Origin: Aequorivita iocasae
GTDB lineage: Bacteria > Bacteroidota > Bacteroidia > Flavobacteriales > Flavobacteriaceae
Assembly (NCBI RefSeq): GCF_016757735.1
Contig: NZ_CP068439.1
Coordinates: 1,054,001 to 1,118,000 of the forward strand
DNA length: 64,000 nt
Direction: 5' to 3'
The translations under genes were made by a program, and so were the position numbers. The first letter of the stretch is position 1; each line of letters starts with the position of its first letter. Shown piece by piece: positions 1 through 8,657 of this stretch. The notes under the pieces are model-generated. The model made no database searches and was not told the DNA's origin. It saw nothing but the letters and a program-made list of their open reading frames with translations.

Positions 1-157
1 TACCTCCCATAGCTGGGTTGCAGCTCATTTGAGCAATTGTTTGCAAATTCATTGTCACCAATAGTGTTTTCGAGCCCATATTGGCTGCTGCGGCAGCGGC
101 TTCAGAACCTGCGTGGCCAGCGCCTACAACAATTACATCATATTCTTCAGAAAACAT
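1..157 (-). CDS. mnmG: tRNA uridine-5-carboxymethylaminomethyl modification enzyme MnmG, N-terminal part only
   Basis: The first 52 codons are visible; the gene runs off the left edge of the window. The translation starts [20 protein letters not shown], which contains the FAD-binding GxGxxG motif near residues 12-17. It continues to the MnmG-specific [10 protein letters not shown] segment around residues 43-52. With MnmE, MnmG places a carboxymethylaminomethyl group on U34 of several tRNAs. A promoter-like TAATTTTG lies 57 bases upstream and a parS-like palindrome sits between promoter and start codon. Identification is secure from these motifs although most of the protein is missing. Confidence 0.95.
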   Translation of the reverse strand, partial: MFSEEYDVIVVGAGHAGSEAAAAAANMGSKTLLVTMNLQTIAQMSCNPAMGG

Positions 158-170
158 ATTTAAATAAAAT

Positions 171-186
171 TGTTCCACGTGGAACA
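171..186. promoter_or_regulatory. parS-like 16-bp palindrome (ParB binding site candidate)
   Basis: TGTTCCACGTGGAACA is a perfect 16-base palindrome. It differs from the classical chromosomal parS consensus TGTTTCACGTGAAACA only at one symmetric pair. It lies 13 bases before the mnmG start, inside its presumed leader. In many bacteria gidA/mnmG lies close to the origin and to parAB, which fits. No parA or parB gene is in this window. Assignment is by motif only. Confidence 0.7.
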
Positions 187-213
187 TTAATAATCTTAAT
201 TTTTTAGGGGGTG

Positions 214-221
214 CAAAATTA
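214..221 (-). promoter_or_regulatory. -7 promoter element for mnmG
   Basis: On the minus strand this reads TAATTTTG, matching the Bacteroidota -7 consensus TAnnTTTG. It would give a leader of about 50 nt that contains the parS-like palindrome. I see no clear -33 TTTG. Confidence 0.5.
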
Positions 222-256
222 CAATAATTATTAGCTTTTAAACGAATTATACAGCA

Positions 257-682
257 TTATAATATAGACTGTTTTGATAGGGCAAGAAGCGCTTCATCTT
301 CCTTTTTCCGCATCAGTAATTTTTCGTCCTTACTTTTGTCTTTATATCCGCAGAAGTGTAGAATTCCGTGAATTATTACTCTATTCAATTCGGTTTTAAA
401 ATCTGTATTAAAGTCTTTTGCGTTATCGGCGACCCGTTCAATTGAAATATATATCTCTCCATTAACTTGTTTGCCCAATCCATAATCAAAACTAATAATA
501 TCGGTAAGTGTATCGTGATTTAGATACACCTTATTTAAATTATATAGATAATCATCATCACAGAAAATATAAACTATTTCACCTACTTCAAAATCTTCAC
601 TTGTAATAACATTCAAAATCCAATCCTGTGTATTAGATTCATTCTCCAACCTGAAATCGGTTAAATAATTAAATTCAATCAT
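257..682 (-). CDS. ybeY: endoribonuclease YbeY (rRNA maturation factor)
   Basis: This 141-residue protein has the UPF0054/YbeY metal site near its C-terminus, reading HGILHFCGYKD at residues 105-115. YbeY is a zinc-dependent RNase that acts in 16S rRNA 3'-end maturation and 70S quality control. The first two ligands are His105 and His109; the third position, normally His, is Asp115 here. The start overlaps the end of the upstream DUF4175 gene by 8 bases, so translation is probably coupled. Length and the conserved DYGLG region around residues 66-70 fit the family. Confidence 0.93.
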   Translation of the reverse strand: MIEFNYLTDFRLENESNTQDWILNVITSEDFEVGEIVYIFCDDDYLYNLNKVYLNHDTLTDIISFDYGLGKQVNGEIYISIERVADNAKDFNTDFKTELNRVIIHGILHFCGYKDKSKDEKLLMRKKEDEALLALSKQSIL

Positions 683-3600
683 TTTTTTCTTTAAAATATT
701 CCTGAACTTTATTCTTATAATCTTGTTGCAAAGGTAGTGCCTCGCGATTCAAAATCTCAGTAGTATTGAAGTATTTTTTAATATCCTCTGGTGAAAGTTG
801 GACGTTGTTCTGAAAATTTTTTTTATTGGTTTGTGATTCTCTTCTAGTTTCCTGACCTTGTTCAAGGTCAGCCTTATCGAGTTTCAATAACTCATACTTT
901 AAATTGAGCATTTGCTGAAGCGTATTCTGGTTAAAACCTTTGTCCAATAATTGTTGCTCTATGCCCTCCATTTTCTTTAGTAAGTCGCCTCCATTTCCAT
1001 TTAAGCTCTCCTTGCTTAATCTGTTCTGAAGTTGATTTCGAAGGTCTTGTTGTTGTTTAAAAATTTCAAAAAGTTCGCCATTCATGTCTTCACTGTTCCC
1101 TTTACCTTCTTTGTTGTTGCCTTTTTCATTTCCATTTTTTCCATCATTTCCGTCTTCCCCATTCTCACCATTGCCATCACCACTGCCATCACCATCTCCT
1201 TCGCCCTTACCATCGCCTTTTGATCCCTTTTTCCCTTTATTAATTCCTTCTTTCATTTTCTCACTTAAACTCTCTTGTTTCTTTATAATATCCGGAAGTT
1301 GGAATCCCCCACTACTTCCAGAACCAGGGCTGGGTGTACCCTTGCCTGAGCCTGAGCCCATAGACATAGACATCTGCATTTGCATATTTCCTAATATATC
1401 ACTTAATAATACGGCTAAATCATTTGCGCCTGTGGTGGTATATTGTTGATTTCCAATACCTTGTCTGGTTTGATTTTCAGCTAATCTTTCTAATGATTTA
1501 TCGATATTATACTGAATTTCTGTAAGAGTAGTATTTATTTGGGTTCCGATAAGTGGCTGACGTAGTGAAAGTTCAAATATACTATCGTCAATATGTTCAA
1601 AATTTGTTTTTAGATCATTTTGAATGTTGAGTTTTTTTCCGAAAATAGGGTTTCCATATTCAATTTTTTTGAACACCTCCATCAAATCTTCTTGTTGAAA
1701 AGAGAATACTACCAAATTATCCACAATCTGTCGAAGCATTTTTACATCCTCCTCAATAGACTCCCCTTGACCTGCATTCATTTGCATCTGCATGCCCTTA
1801 CTCATCTGCTTCATTTTTTGGCCTGAATTTTTCTGATTTTTCCCAGCATCGCTAGGCTTTTGTTGTTCTAATTTATCAGTTGCCTTTTGCTGCTCTTCAT
1901 CTATTTGTTGCTCTGTTGGTTTATCTTCGGGGATATCGAAAGGCTTTTTTAAAGCTTCATTTTCCTTCTGAAGCTTCTCCATCTCTTTCTTATAGTTATC
2001 AAATTTTTTATTGAGTTCTTCTTGGGCTTCCTTGGTGTTTTCATTAGCAGGTTTGTCTGCAAGTTTCTCCTGCTCTTCCCCTAGTTCAAAAAGCTCTTCT
2101 GCTAATTTCTCTGCTTTCTTTTCAACGTAGTATCGCTTGGTAAGTTCCAGTAATTGTTCAAGGTTTTTTTCTTGATTTTTATTTTGTTTTGAAAGTTTTT
2201 CAAGCTTCTCTGTCAATTCTTCCTTGGCTATCTTATCCTGCAATTTCTCAAGCTCCTCCAGTAGTTTTTCATTTTCTTTTATACGCTCCTCATTTTCATC
2301 TAAGCGTTTTTCGAGTTCTTCCTTAAAAGGATCTTTTTCTTGGTTTTCAGGCTGAAAATTCTGAAGTTCTTCTTTCATTTCTTTTGAAAAATTCTTCATC
2401 ATTTCCTCTTGTTGCCTTTGGCGTTGTAGAAAGTTTTCTAATTTCTTTTTATCGTTGTAATTAAGCTCGTTCTTCTCTTTTTGGGTGCGTGAAAGTTCTT
2501 CTAGGGCTTGCTTTTGGTCTTTAAATTCCTCTAAAGATTTGTCTAGCCCCTTTATGGCGTTTTGCTGGTTTTGAAGCTGTTCATCCTCCAATTCATCTTT
2601 TGTAAGTTTTCTGTAGGAATATATTCCAGATTTCGAGGATTTGTAATTGTGAAGGGCGTCATTATCAAAAACCTCAAAATAATATTCATAGGAAATGCCC
2701 TCGGTCAAAGATAGGTTGCCGGGAAAAACATACGTGAATTGATCAAAATTGGTCTTATTAAGCGGTAAAGCCTGTATTTTTGCCTGATTTTCATCACCTT
2801 CGGGAAAATATACCAATCGAAGTTTTGTAAGCCCATAATCATCTGAAATTTGCCCCAAAAAGAAAATTCTTTGTGTGTTGGTGCTATCCTGTTTTGACTG
2901 TACCTCAATTTCGGGAAATTGATCCTTAACAACATTCAGCGTAAAAGCAAGGTTTTCGTAATCCTTCAGTTTATCATTTGATGTAGTGATAGCGTAATCC
3001 ATTTTACTATAAATTCCTTTTTCAAAATTGAAGTTTTCCCCTTTTGAAGCAAACGAAAAAGAAGTATCCGCGATCTTCAAAGTAACCTTTTTTGTGTTTT
3101 TTGTTGCAACATTCCACTTAACTCTCGTTCCTTCGGGAATGGTAGCGTTTCCGGTACTTTTTATGGTTTCGTCCCTTTTCCCTGTATAAGAGGGATAGTC
3201 CAAAATCATTTCAAAATTGAGCAAAGTAGGAGTTTTTACAACCTCTAAGGTGTATTCACGGGAAGTCACTTTATTTGCCTTTAAGCTAAAATCGATAGAT
3301 TCCACGGGTTGTTGAAACGTATATTCAAAAAATCCCGGCGCGGTTTGTTGCAAATAGTAGTTTTCTCCATTGTAATTAATACTTGCATTTTCAGGAATCG
3401 CGGTGCCTTCAGTTCTAATTTTTAAGTTGAAAGGTTTGTTTTCTACTGCATTCAAATCGTCGTTCATCACGATAAAAGAAAAAGGCGCGGGCGGCTCAAA
3501 GGCAGTGTCATAATGCACGACGCGCTTGTAACTACTTGAAAAAATATCCATTCCGCCCAAAGCGCTGAAAAGTAAAAACACTAACACTGGAATGGCAGCA

Positions 3601-4064
3601 TATTTCAAATATTTGGCATTTTTTTTAAAATTTACCGCACTTTTGAAGGGAACGGGTTGCAGTTCGGTAGCCTTTTGATCGATACTCGCGGCGAGCAATT
3701 CACTTTCACGTTGTTTCTGGTTCAGCTGAATAACGTTCAGCAATTTATCATTTACCTGCGGAAAATGGTTGCCGATAATTTTGGAAGCCTGGGTATAATC
3801 TATCCCTTTTTGGAGTTTGAAAAGTTTCGCAAGCGGAAAGGCGATAAACCGAACAAATAAGCCCAATTCCACAATTACAAACGCCCAAAACAAAATGCGT
3901 CTTCCCAACGGATTGAGCCACAAAAAATATTCAACGAGCAGTGTAATCAATAAATACAAAAGTCCAATGGCGAAAAAAAGGATAGCTCCCTTTATAAGCT
4001 CATTGGTGTAGTATTTCTTGATAAATTCCTCCAGTTTTTGCTGGATGATGCTAAAAGTGCTCAT
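675..4064 (-). CDS. DUF4175 family giant membrane protein with coiled coils
   Basis: This 1129-residue protein has hydrophobic segments at about residues 25-50, 55-80 and 150-173, then a long probably periplasmic region with beta-rich stretches. It ends in an extensive Lys/Glu/Gln-rich coiled coil (about 490-760). A Gly/Asp/Asn/Ser-rich low-complexity stretch lies around 900-1010. This is the layout of the DUF4175 proteins common in Bacteroidota; their molecular function is not established. It is the first gene of a two-gene unit with ybeY. No peptidase or transporter motif is seen. The repeat-rich C-terminus produces long antisense ORFs that are not genes. Confidence 0.82.
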   Translation of the reverse strand: MSTFSIIQQKLEEFIKKYYTNELIKGAILFFAIGLLYLLITLLVEYFLWLNPLGRRILFWAFVIVELGLFVRFIAFPLAKLFKLQKGIDYTQASKIIGNHFPQVNDKLLNVIQLNQKQRESELLAASIDQKATELQPVPFKSAVNFKKNAKYLKYAAIPVLVFLLFSALGGMDIFSSSYKRVVHYDTAFEPPAPFSFIVMNDDLNAVENKPFNLKIRTEGTAIPENASINYNGENYYLQQTAPGFFEYTFQQPVESIDFSLKANKVTSREYTLEVVKTPTLLNFEMILDYPSYTGKRDETIKSTGNATIPEGTRVKWNVATKNTKKVTLKIADTSFSFASKGENFNFEKGIYSKMDYAITTSNDKLKDYENLAFTLNVVKDQFPEIEVQSKQDSTNTQRIFFLGQISDDYGLTKLRLVYFPEGDENQAKIQALPLNKTNFDQFTYVFPGNLSLTEGISYEYYFEVFDNDALHNYKSSKSGIYSYRKLTKDELEDEQLQNQQNAIKGLDKSLEEFKDQKQALEELSRTQKEKNELNYNDKKKLENFLQRQRQQEEMMKNFSKEMKEELQNFQPENQEKDPFKEELEKRLDENEERIKENEKLLEELEKLQDKIAKEELTEKLEKLSKQNKNQEKNLEQLLELTKRYYVEKKAEKLAEELFELGEEQEKLADKPANENTKEAQEELNKKFDNYKKEMEKLQKENEALKKPFDIPEDKPTEQQIDEEQQKATDKLEQQKPSDAGKNQKNSGQKMKQMSKGMQMQMNAGQGESIEEDVKMLRQIVDNLVVFSFQQEDLMEVFKKIEYGNPIFGKKLNIQNDLKTNFEHIDDSIFELSLRQPLIGTQINTTLTEIQYNIDKSLERLAENQTRQGIGNQQYTTTGANDLAVLLSDILGNMQMQMSMSMGSGSGKGTPSPGSGSSGGFQLPDIIKKQESLSEKMKEGINKGKKGSKGDGKGEGDGDGSGDGNGENGEDGNDGKNGNEKGNNKEGKGNSEDMNGELFEIFKQQQDLRNQLQNRLSKESLNGNGGDLLKKMEGIEQQLLDKGFNQNTLQQMLNLKYELLKLDKADLEQGQETRRESQTNKKNFQNNVQLSPEDIKKYFNTTEILNREALPLQQDYKNKVQEYFKEKND

Positions 4065-4193
4065 AGTTTTGATTCCCTCTTTTGAAAACTTCTAAAATAC
4101 AATAATATTTCGTGCTAACCACGCCACAAATATTGCTCCAAAAAAAGAAAAAACCGCGCGCCCCAATAACTTTAAAATGCGCGTTCAGAATTG

Positions 4194-4201
4194 TACCTTT
4201 G
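4194..4201 (+). promoter_or_regulatory. -7 promoter element for gltX
   Basis: TACCTTTG matches TAnnTTTG and ends 25 bases before the chosen gltX start. It rules out the TTG at 4191 as the start codon, because that codon would lie in or before the promoter. Confidence 0.65.
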
Positions 4202-4226
4202 CCCCTTTATAAAAAAAATGCAGATT

Positions 4227-5738
4227 ATGTCTCAAAAAGTTAGGGTTCGTTTTGCCCCCAGTCCCACAGGTCCTTTACACATAGGTGGTGTTCGCACGGC
4301 TTTGTTCAATTATTTATTCGCAAAAAAACATAAAGGCGATTTTCTATTACGAATTGAAGATACCGACCAGACCCGTTACGTGGAAGGTGCCGAGGCATAC
4401 ATTATTGAAGCCCTAAACTGGTTAAATATTCCGTACGACGAAGGCCCTGGAAAAGAAAAAGATTGCGGGCCGTACCGCCAAAGCGAACGCAAACATCTGT
4501 ATAAGCAATATGCTGATGCATTGATTGAGTCGGGAAATGCCTACTACGCTTTCGACACTTCCAAAGAACTTGACGCCCACCGAAAAGATCACGATGAAAA
4601 AGGAAAAACCTTTATCTATAATTGGCACAATCGCTTAAAACTTAAAAATTCGTTGGTTATTTCTGCGGAAGAAACTCAACAGAAAATAGCAAATGGAGAA
4701 GAATACGTAATTCGTTTTAAATCCCCCGAAGATGAAACCCTTCAATTAAACGATATCATCCGCGGTGAAATGCAGGTGGAAACAAGTATTCTCGACGATA
4801 AGGTTCTCTTCAAAAGCGATGGAATGCCCACCTACCATTTGGCAAATATTGTGGACGACCATTTAATGAAAATAACGCACGTTATCCGTGGGGAGGAATG
4901 GTTGCCTTCGTTGGCATTGCACGTATTATTGTATCGCGCTTTTGGCTGGGAAGCGCCTAAATTTGCGCATTTGCCGTTGATTTTAAAACCAACCGGCAAC
5001 GGAAAACTCAGCAAGCGCGATGGCGATAAAATGGGTTTTCCCGTATTTCCTTTGGAATGGAAAACTGTTGAAGGAGATCTTTTCTCAGGCTATCGCGAAG
5101 ATGGTTATCTGCCCGAAGCTGTTGTAAATATGCTCGCCTTTTTAGGCTGGAACCCCGGAACGGAGCAGGAAATTTTCAGTTTGGAAGAATTGATTTCCGC
5201 TTTTGAATTGGAAAGAGTTCATAAAGCAGGAGCAAAATTCGATCCCGAAAAAACAAAATGGTTTCAGCATCAATATTTGCAAGAAGTTGATGATGCAAAA
5301 CTTGCGGCAGATTTTTTACAATTATTGAAAGAAAAAGGAGTTTCAAGCAACCTTAATTTGACAAAAATTGTTTCGCTTTTAAAAGAGCGAGCAACCTTCG
5401 TAAGCGACCTTTGGGACCAGGGAAGTTTCTTTTTTGAAGCACCTGATAGTTACGATGCAAAAGCGTCTGATAAAGCTTTTAAGGCAGAAACCCCAGAATT
5501 GCTTCAAAAAGTGGTTTCAATTTTAAATGCTACGGAAGACTTTTCGGCAGAAAACCTTTCAGAAAAAGTAAAAGGATGGATTACTTCAGAAAATATCGGC
5601 TTTGGAAAAGTGATGATGCCTCTAAGATTGGCCCTCGTGGGAGAAATGAAAGGTCCGGATGTTTTTGATATTTTTTCAATTTTAGGAAAAGAAGAAAGCA
5701 TTTCCCGTATTGAAAAGGCGATAAGTTATATAGGTTAA
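4227..5738 (+). CDS. gltX: glutamate--tRNA ligase
   Basis: This 503-residue class I aminoacyl-tRNA synthetase charges tRNA-Glu with glutamate. The HIGH-type signature is HIGG at residues 18-21, directly after FAPSPTGPL, and the KMSKS-type loop is KLSKR at 260-264. Between them lies the RIEDTDQTR segment (42-50) typical of GlxRS enzymes. I start at MSQKVRVRF because the promoter element ends at 4201; an in-frame ATG at 4218 adding three residues is equally possible. The stop overlaps the convergent barrel-protein gene by 4 bases. Length is normal for the bacterial enzyme. Confidence 0.96.
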   Translation: MSQKVRVRFAPSPTGPLHIGGVRTALFNYLFAKKHKGDFLLRIEDTDQTRYVEGAEAYIIEALNWLNIPYDEGPGKEKDCGPYRQSERKHLYKQYADALIESGNAYYAFDTSKELDAHRKDHDEKGKTFIYNWHNRLKLKNSLVISAEETQQKIANGEEYVIRFKSPEDETLQLNDIIRGEMQVETSILDDKVLFKSDGMPTYHLANIVDDHLMKITHVIRGEEWLPSLALHVLLYRAFGWEAPKFAHLPLILKPTGNGKLSKRDGDKMGFPVFPLEWKTVEGDLFSGYREDGYLPEAVVNMLAFLGWNPGTEQEIFSLEELISAFELERVHKAGAKFDPEKTKWFQHQYLQEVDDAKLAADFLQLLKEKGVSSNLNLTKIVSLLKERATFVSDLWDQGSFFFEAPDSYDAKASDKAFKAETPELLQKVVSILNATEDFSAENLSEKVKGWITSENIGFGKVMMPLRLALVGEMKGPDVFDIFSILGKEESISRIEKAISYIG

Positions 5739-6391
5739 AAATAGATTACTGCCGCCAAAACAATTGTGGAACTGTTTCCCTTAAAATCTTCGTTTTCCAA
5801 ACCTTTATCGTTCAAACTGCCCAGCATATTGGTTACTCCGTACTGATATTGCGCGCTTACACGAAAGTGTTCCAAACCAGCTGTAAGCCCCCCGGCAAGA
5901 CGGACATTGAATTTTGAAATATCCTGAATATCTGCTGCGGTAAGTGTATTATAGCCAGTTAATATATAATCTTCATACTTATCATCTTCCAGTTTCATCT
6001 TTCCATTTATGTCGAAAATAGGACCAAATTCTAGACTTAAATGCTTAACGATAATGTTATAACTTCCCAAAAAATTAAGCTGTACACCTTGAATGGTGTA
6101 GCCTATGTTTTCGGTATTGCCCAACAGTCCTCGCCCTTCCACGCCCACGGAAGCGCTTTGAAAACTAAGCCCATAAATTAAGTCGAAATCATTTCTGAAA
6201 GCACCCCGTGTTGTAAAACCAGCTGTAAATCCTTCTTTTTGCTGAGTTACCAAATCGTCTGTTATAATATCAAAAAAAGTAATTCCGCCCTGTATTCCAA
6301 GAAAATTGTAACCATCATAATTGCGTTGGGCAAATGATTGTTGGATTGAAAAAAGAAAAAGTGTAGCAAAAATTAATTTTTTTAGACTCAT
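5735..6391 (-). CDS. outer-membrane beta-barrel protein (PorT/OmpX-like size)
   Basis: This 218-residue protein starts with a signal peptide (MSLKKLIFATLF..., cleavage likely after about residue 21, SFAQ). Short alternating amphipathic strands follow, and the protein ends in the aromatic AAVIYF terminus typical of outer-membrane barrels. Glycine-rich turns such as GIQGGITFF support a small porin-like barrel. No substrate can be inferred. It converges on gltX with a 4-base overlap and is otherwise alone. Call is by architecture, not by a specific motif. Confidence 0.7.
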   Translation of the reverse strand: MSLKKLIFATLFLFSIQQSFAQRNYDGYNFLGIQGGITFFDIITDDLVTQQKEGFTAGFTTRGAFRNDFDLIYGLSFQSASVGVEGRGLLGNTENIGYTIQGVQLNFLGSYNIIVKHLSLEFGPIFDINGKMKLEDDKYEDYILTGYNTLTAADIQDISKFNVRLAGGLTAGLEHFRVSAQYQYGVTNMLGSLNDKGLENEDFKGNSSTIVLAAVIYF

Positions 6392-6427
6392 AGCTGGGGA
6401 TATGTTTTAGGGGCGTGAAAATAGCTT

Positions 6428-6435
6428 TAATTTTG
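6428..6435 (+). promoter_or_regulatory. -7 promoter element for the SPFH gene
   Basis: TAATTTTG fits TAnnTTTG, 40 bases upstream of the ATG at 6476. No convincing -33 partner is seen. Confidence 0.45.
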
Positions 6436-6475
6436 TATCTTCCACAAGATATAATCATTAAATATTTTAAAAATT

Positions 6476-7468
6476 ATGGGCGGATTTATTTTAGTGCCAG
6501 TGCTGATTGTTGGTTTATTCATATTATTGGCAAGTTTTTTTACCGTAAAGCAGCAGACTGCGGCAATAGTAGAACGTTTTGGAAAGTTTCAAAGTATACG
6601 AAATTCGGGTTTACAGTTGAAAATACCCCTGATTGACCGTATTGCAGGGCGAATTAACTTAAAAATCCAGCAACTGGATGTAATTGTTGAAACTAAAACC
6701 AAAGACGATGTTTTTGTGCGCTTAAAAATTTCGGTACAATTCCAGGTTTTAAAATTGAAGGTTTACGATGCTTTTTACAAATTGGAAAATCCGCACGACC
6801 AGATAACCTCCTATGTTTTTGATGTGGTAAGGGCCGAAGTTCCAAAGATGAAACTGGACGATGTGTTTGAAAGAAAAGACGATATTGCCATAGCCGTCAA
6901 AGCTGAATTGAATGAAGCGATGAGCGAATATGGTTATGATATTATCAAAACACTTGTAACGGATATTGATCCCGATATTCAAGTGAAAGCAGCAATGAAC
7001 CGAATAAACGCTGCAGAAAGAGAAAAAGTAGCTGCTGAATACGAAGCAGAAGCTGAACGAATTAAAATTGTAGCAAAAGCCCGTGCAGAAGCTGAAAGCA
7101 AACGTTTACAGGGGCAGGGTATTGCAGACCAGCGTCGTGAAATTGCCCGCGGTCTCGAAGAAAGTGTTGATGTATTGAACAATGTGGGTATCAACTCACA
7201 GGAAGCCTCGGCTTTGATTGTAGTTACGCAACATTATGATACGCTGCAATCCATCGGCGAAGAAACAAATACTAATCTTATTCTTTTACCAAATTCCCCA
7301 CAGGCAGGCAGTGATATGCTGAACAATATGATAGCTTCCTTTGTGGCCAGTAACCAAATTGGCGAACAAATGAAAAAGCAAAACGAAGAGAAAGGAATCG
7401 TCCCAAAAAAGAGGCCGAAACGACAAGCACCGCCACGCCCAGAAGAAGGTGATGATTTGAATTATTAA
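6476..7468 (+). CDS. SPFH/Band 7 domain membrane protein (stomatin/HIR-like)
   Basis: This 330-residue protein has one N-terminal membrane segment (about residues 3-24). A Band 7 domain follows (about 25-200), including KQQTAAIVERFGKFQ and the QQLDV...KDDVFV core. After it comes an Ala/Glu-rich coiled coil (about 180-235: AAEREKVAAEYEAEAERIK). The C-terminus is Lys/Pro-rich. Such proteins oligomerise into rings or cages on membranes and are linked to microdomain organisation and protease control. No NfeD or FtsH partner gene is adjacent. A strong terminator follows the stop. Confidence 0.9.
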   Translation: MGGFILVPVLIVGLFILLASFFTVKQQTAAIVERFGKFQSIRNSGLQLKIPLIDRIAGRINLKIQQLDVIVETKTKDDVFVRLKISVQFQVLKLKVYDAFYKLENPHDQITSYVFDVVRAEVPKMKLDDVFERKDDIAIAVKAELNEAMSEYGYDIIKTLVTDIDPDIQVKAAMNRINAAEREKVAAEYEAEAERIKIVAKARAEAESKRLQGQGIADQRREIARGLEESVDVLNNVGINSQEASALIVVTQHYDTLQSIGEETNTNLILLPNSPQAGSDMLNNMIASFVASNQIGEQMKKQNEEKGIVPKKRPKRQAPPRPEEGDDLNY

Positions 7469-7481
7469 TACCTAAGAGCAT

Positions 7482-7520
7482 AAAAAAAGCCACCTCCCAA
7501 ATTGGGAGGTGGCTTTTTTT
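7482..7520. terminator. bidirectional intrinsic terminator
   Basis: Perfect inverted repeat GCCACCTCCC / GGGAGGTGGC with a 5-base loop. It is preceded by seven A and followed by seven T, so it can act in both directions. It lies between the convergent SPFH gene and the small-protein/holin/YtxH operon. Confidence 0.93.
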
Positions 7521-7537
7521 ATTTTGAAATTTACAAT

Positions 7538-7798
7538 CTAAATGTTCTCGTCATCCTCATAATTCTTTTCCTTCACAGGCTTAATTCCAATAAGTTTATC
7601 AACGACTTTTAACACAAATGCTTTTTTTAATATTGAGCCTACAGTGCTAGCAATCAAATTTATAGGAGAAAAGGTTTCACTGAGATTTTCCTTACTTTGG
7701 TTTAAGCCGAGTTTTACTTCTTCAAGATCTATCTGCGACTTAAGCCGAAGATATTTTAAATCTCTATCAATTTCTTCAAAAGTAGTATATCGCTTCAT
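7538..7798 (-). CDS. small conserved protein, probably DUF6327 family
   Basis: This 86-residue protein begins MKRYTTFEEIDRDLKYLRL. It has an amphipathic, charged N-terminal helix, a short hydrophobic stretch around residues 46-58 (LIASTVGSILKKAFVL) and an acidic tail. In Flavobacteriaceae such a protein commonly follows a holin-like and a YtxH protein, and that order is seen here with 5-base and 1-base gaps. No catalytic motif is present. I infer a membrane-peripheral or scaffold role shared with its two neighbours; the family name is from memory and moderately certain. Confidence 0.65.
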   Translation of the reverse strand: MKRYTTFEEIDRDLKYLRLKSQIDLEEVKLGLNQSKENLSETFSPINLIASTVGSILKKAFVLKVVDKLIGIKPVKEKNYEDDENI

Positions 7799-7803
7799 AA
7801 ACC

Positions 7804-8250
7804 TTAATTTGAAATTTTTTCGTCTGGAAGCTTTTCCTCAAACAGTGTTTCTTGATACTCGTTTAATTCTTTTTCAGCTGCAATTTTAGGATCCAAATCA
7901 TTTTCGTCATACAACAGTCCTGAAAATTTATGCAACATATTGCGCTCAATAATTTTTCTACCGAATATAAACATGAATATAAGTATGATTCCATAAAACG
8001 CACCTATCAATAGGAATCCAACATATATATGTTCAAAAAAAGTTCCAAGCCAATAGGCTGCACCTACTGAAAGAAAAAGCATTACAAATAATGAAAGACT
8101 ACCATAAACCAAAAGGTTTACCAGAGATATAGCGCCTTTCATTGTAGATTTAAACAGGCGGAGTTTATAATACTCCGCCATGCTTACACTATAATCTTCT
8201 ATTCTATCAGTTACTCGATGGAGACTCTCTTTTAGGCTACTAAATGCCAT
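7804..8250 (-). CDS. phage-holin-family (Holin-X, superfamily III-like) membrane protein
   Basis: This 148-residue protein has an amphipathic N-terminus (about 1-45). Two long membrane helices follow at about 48-75 and 78-105, and the C-terminus is charged. The two-helix layout after a helical N-terminus, between YtxH and a small charged protein, matches the chromosomal 'phage holin family' (Actinobacterial Holin-X) proteins. No endolysin or other phage gene is near, so this is a core cell-envelope gene and not a prophage lysis gene. Function is unknown. Confidence 0.75.
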   Translation of the reverse strand: MAFSSLKESLHRVTDRIEDYSVSMAEYYKLRLFKSTMKGAISLVNLLVYGSLSLFVMLFLSVGAAYWLGTFFEHIYVGFLLIGAFYGIILIFMFIFGRKIIERNMLHKFSGLLYDENDLDPKIAAEKELNEYQETLFEEKLPDEKISN

Positions 8251-8251
8251 A

Positions 8252-8629
8252 TTACGAAGTTACTTTTTTTGCTGTGGCTTGCGCTTTATTGGTTTGGGCG
8301 TCTATTTGTAATTTAGCATTTTGTTTTCTCAAAGCTTCCAGTTTATCTTCCATTGCCAAAAGAATATCATCGGCTTTGTAACTTGCAGAAGATAGGGTTT
8401 CATTTAGTTTTTGTTCAAAACTAATTTTTGCCCGCTGTGCTCTGTCGCTAAGCGTACTGCTTGTTTCTTGAATTTGTTTGTTCAGTTTCTTTTGGGCCTT
8501 TTTTGCTTCTTTGCTAAGTTTATCTCTAGTTTTTGAACCTTTGTCCGGCGCATAGAGAATTCCTATTCCAGCTCCAATAGCTGCTCCAGTTAATAATGCT
8601 AGTAACGTTTGACCTGTATTTGATGCCAT
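8252..8629 (-). CDS. YtxH domain-containing protein
   Basis: This 125-residue protein starts with a glycine-rich membrane segment, ALLTGAAIGAGIGILYAPDKG (about residues 11-31). That is the YtxH hallmark of a short transmembrane helix ending in LYAPxxG. A long Lys/Ala/Glu-rich helix follows (about 35-115). YtxH proteins are stress-associated small membrane proteins in Bacillus; the exact role is unknown. It is the first gene of the three-gene unit and stops 1 base before the holin-like gene. Confidence 0.88.
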   Translation of the reverse strand: MASNTGQTLLALLTGAAIGAGIGILYAPDKGSKTRDKLSKEAKKAQKKLNKQIQETSSTLSDRAQRAKISFEQKLNETLSSASYKADDILLAMEDKLEALRKQNAKLQIDAQTNKAQATAKKVTS

Positions 8630-8657
8630 TATTCTATGTTTTATTGGTTAATAATAT

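Noticed and set aside
1032-1449. Long plus-strand frames opposite the DUF4175 gene
   Set aside because: They mirror the low-complexity Gly/Asp and coiled-coil parts of DUF4175; composition (Pro/Ser/Phe runs) is not protein-like.
4191-4226. TTG start giving a gltX with 12 extra N-terminal residues
   Set aside because: The TTG lies before the -7 promoter element at 4194-4201, so it would not be transcribed.
7804-8250. Holin-like gene as evidence of a prophage
   Set aside because: No other phage gene, attachment site or lysin is present, and the YtxH neighbour is typical of a chromosomal operon.
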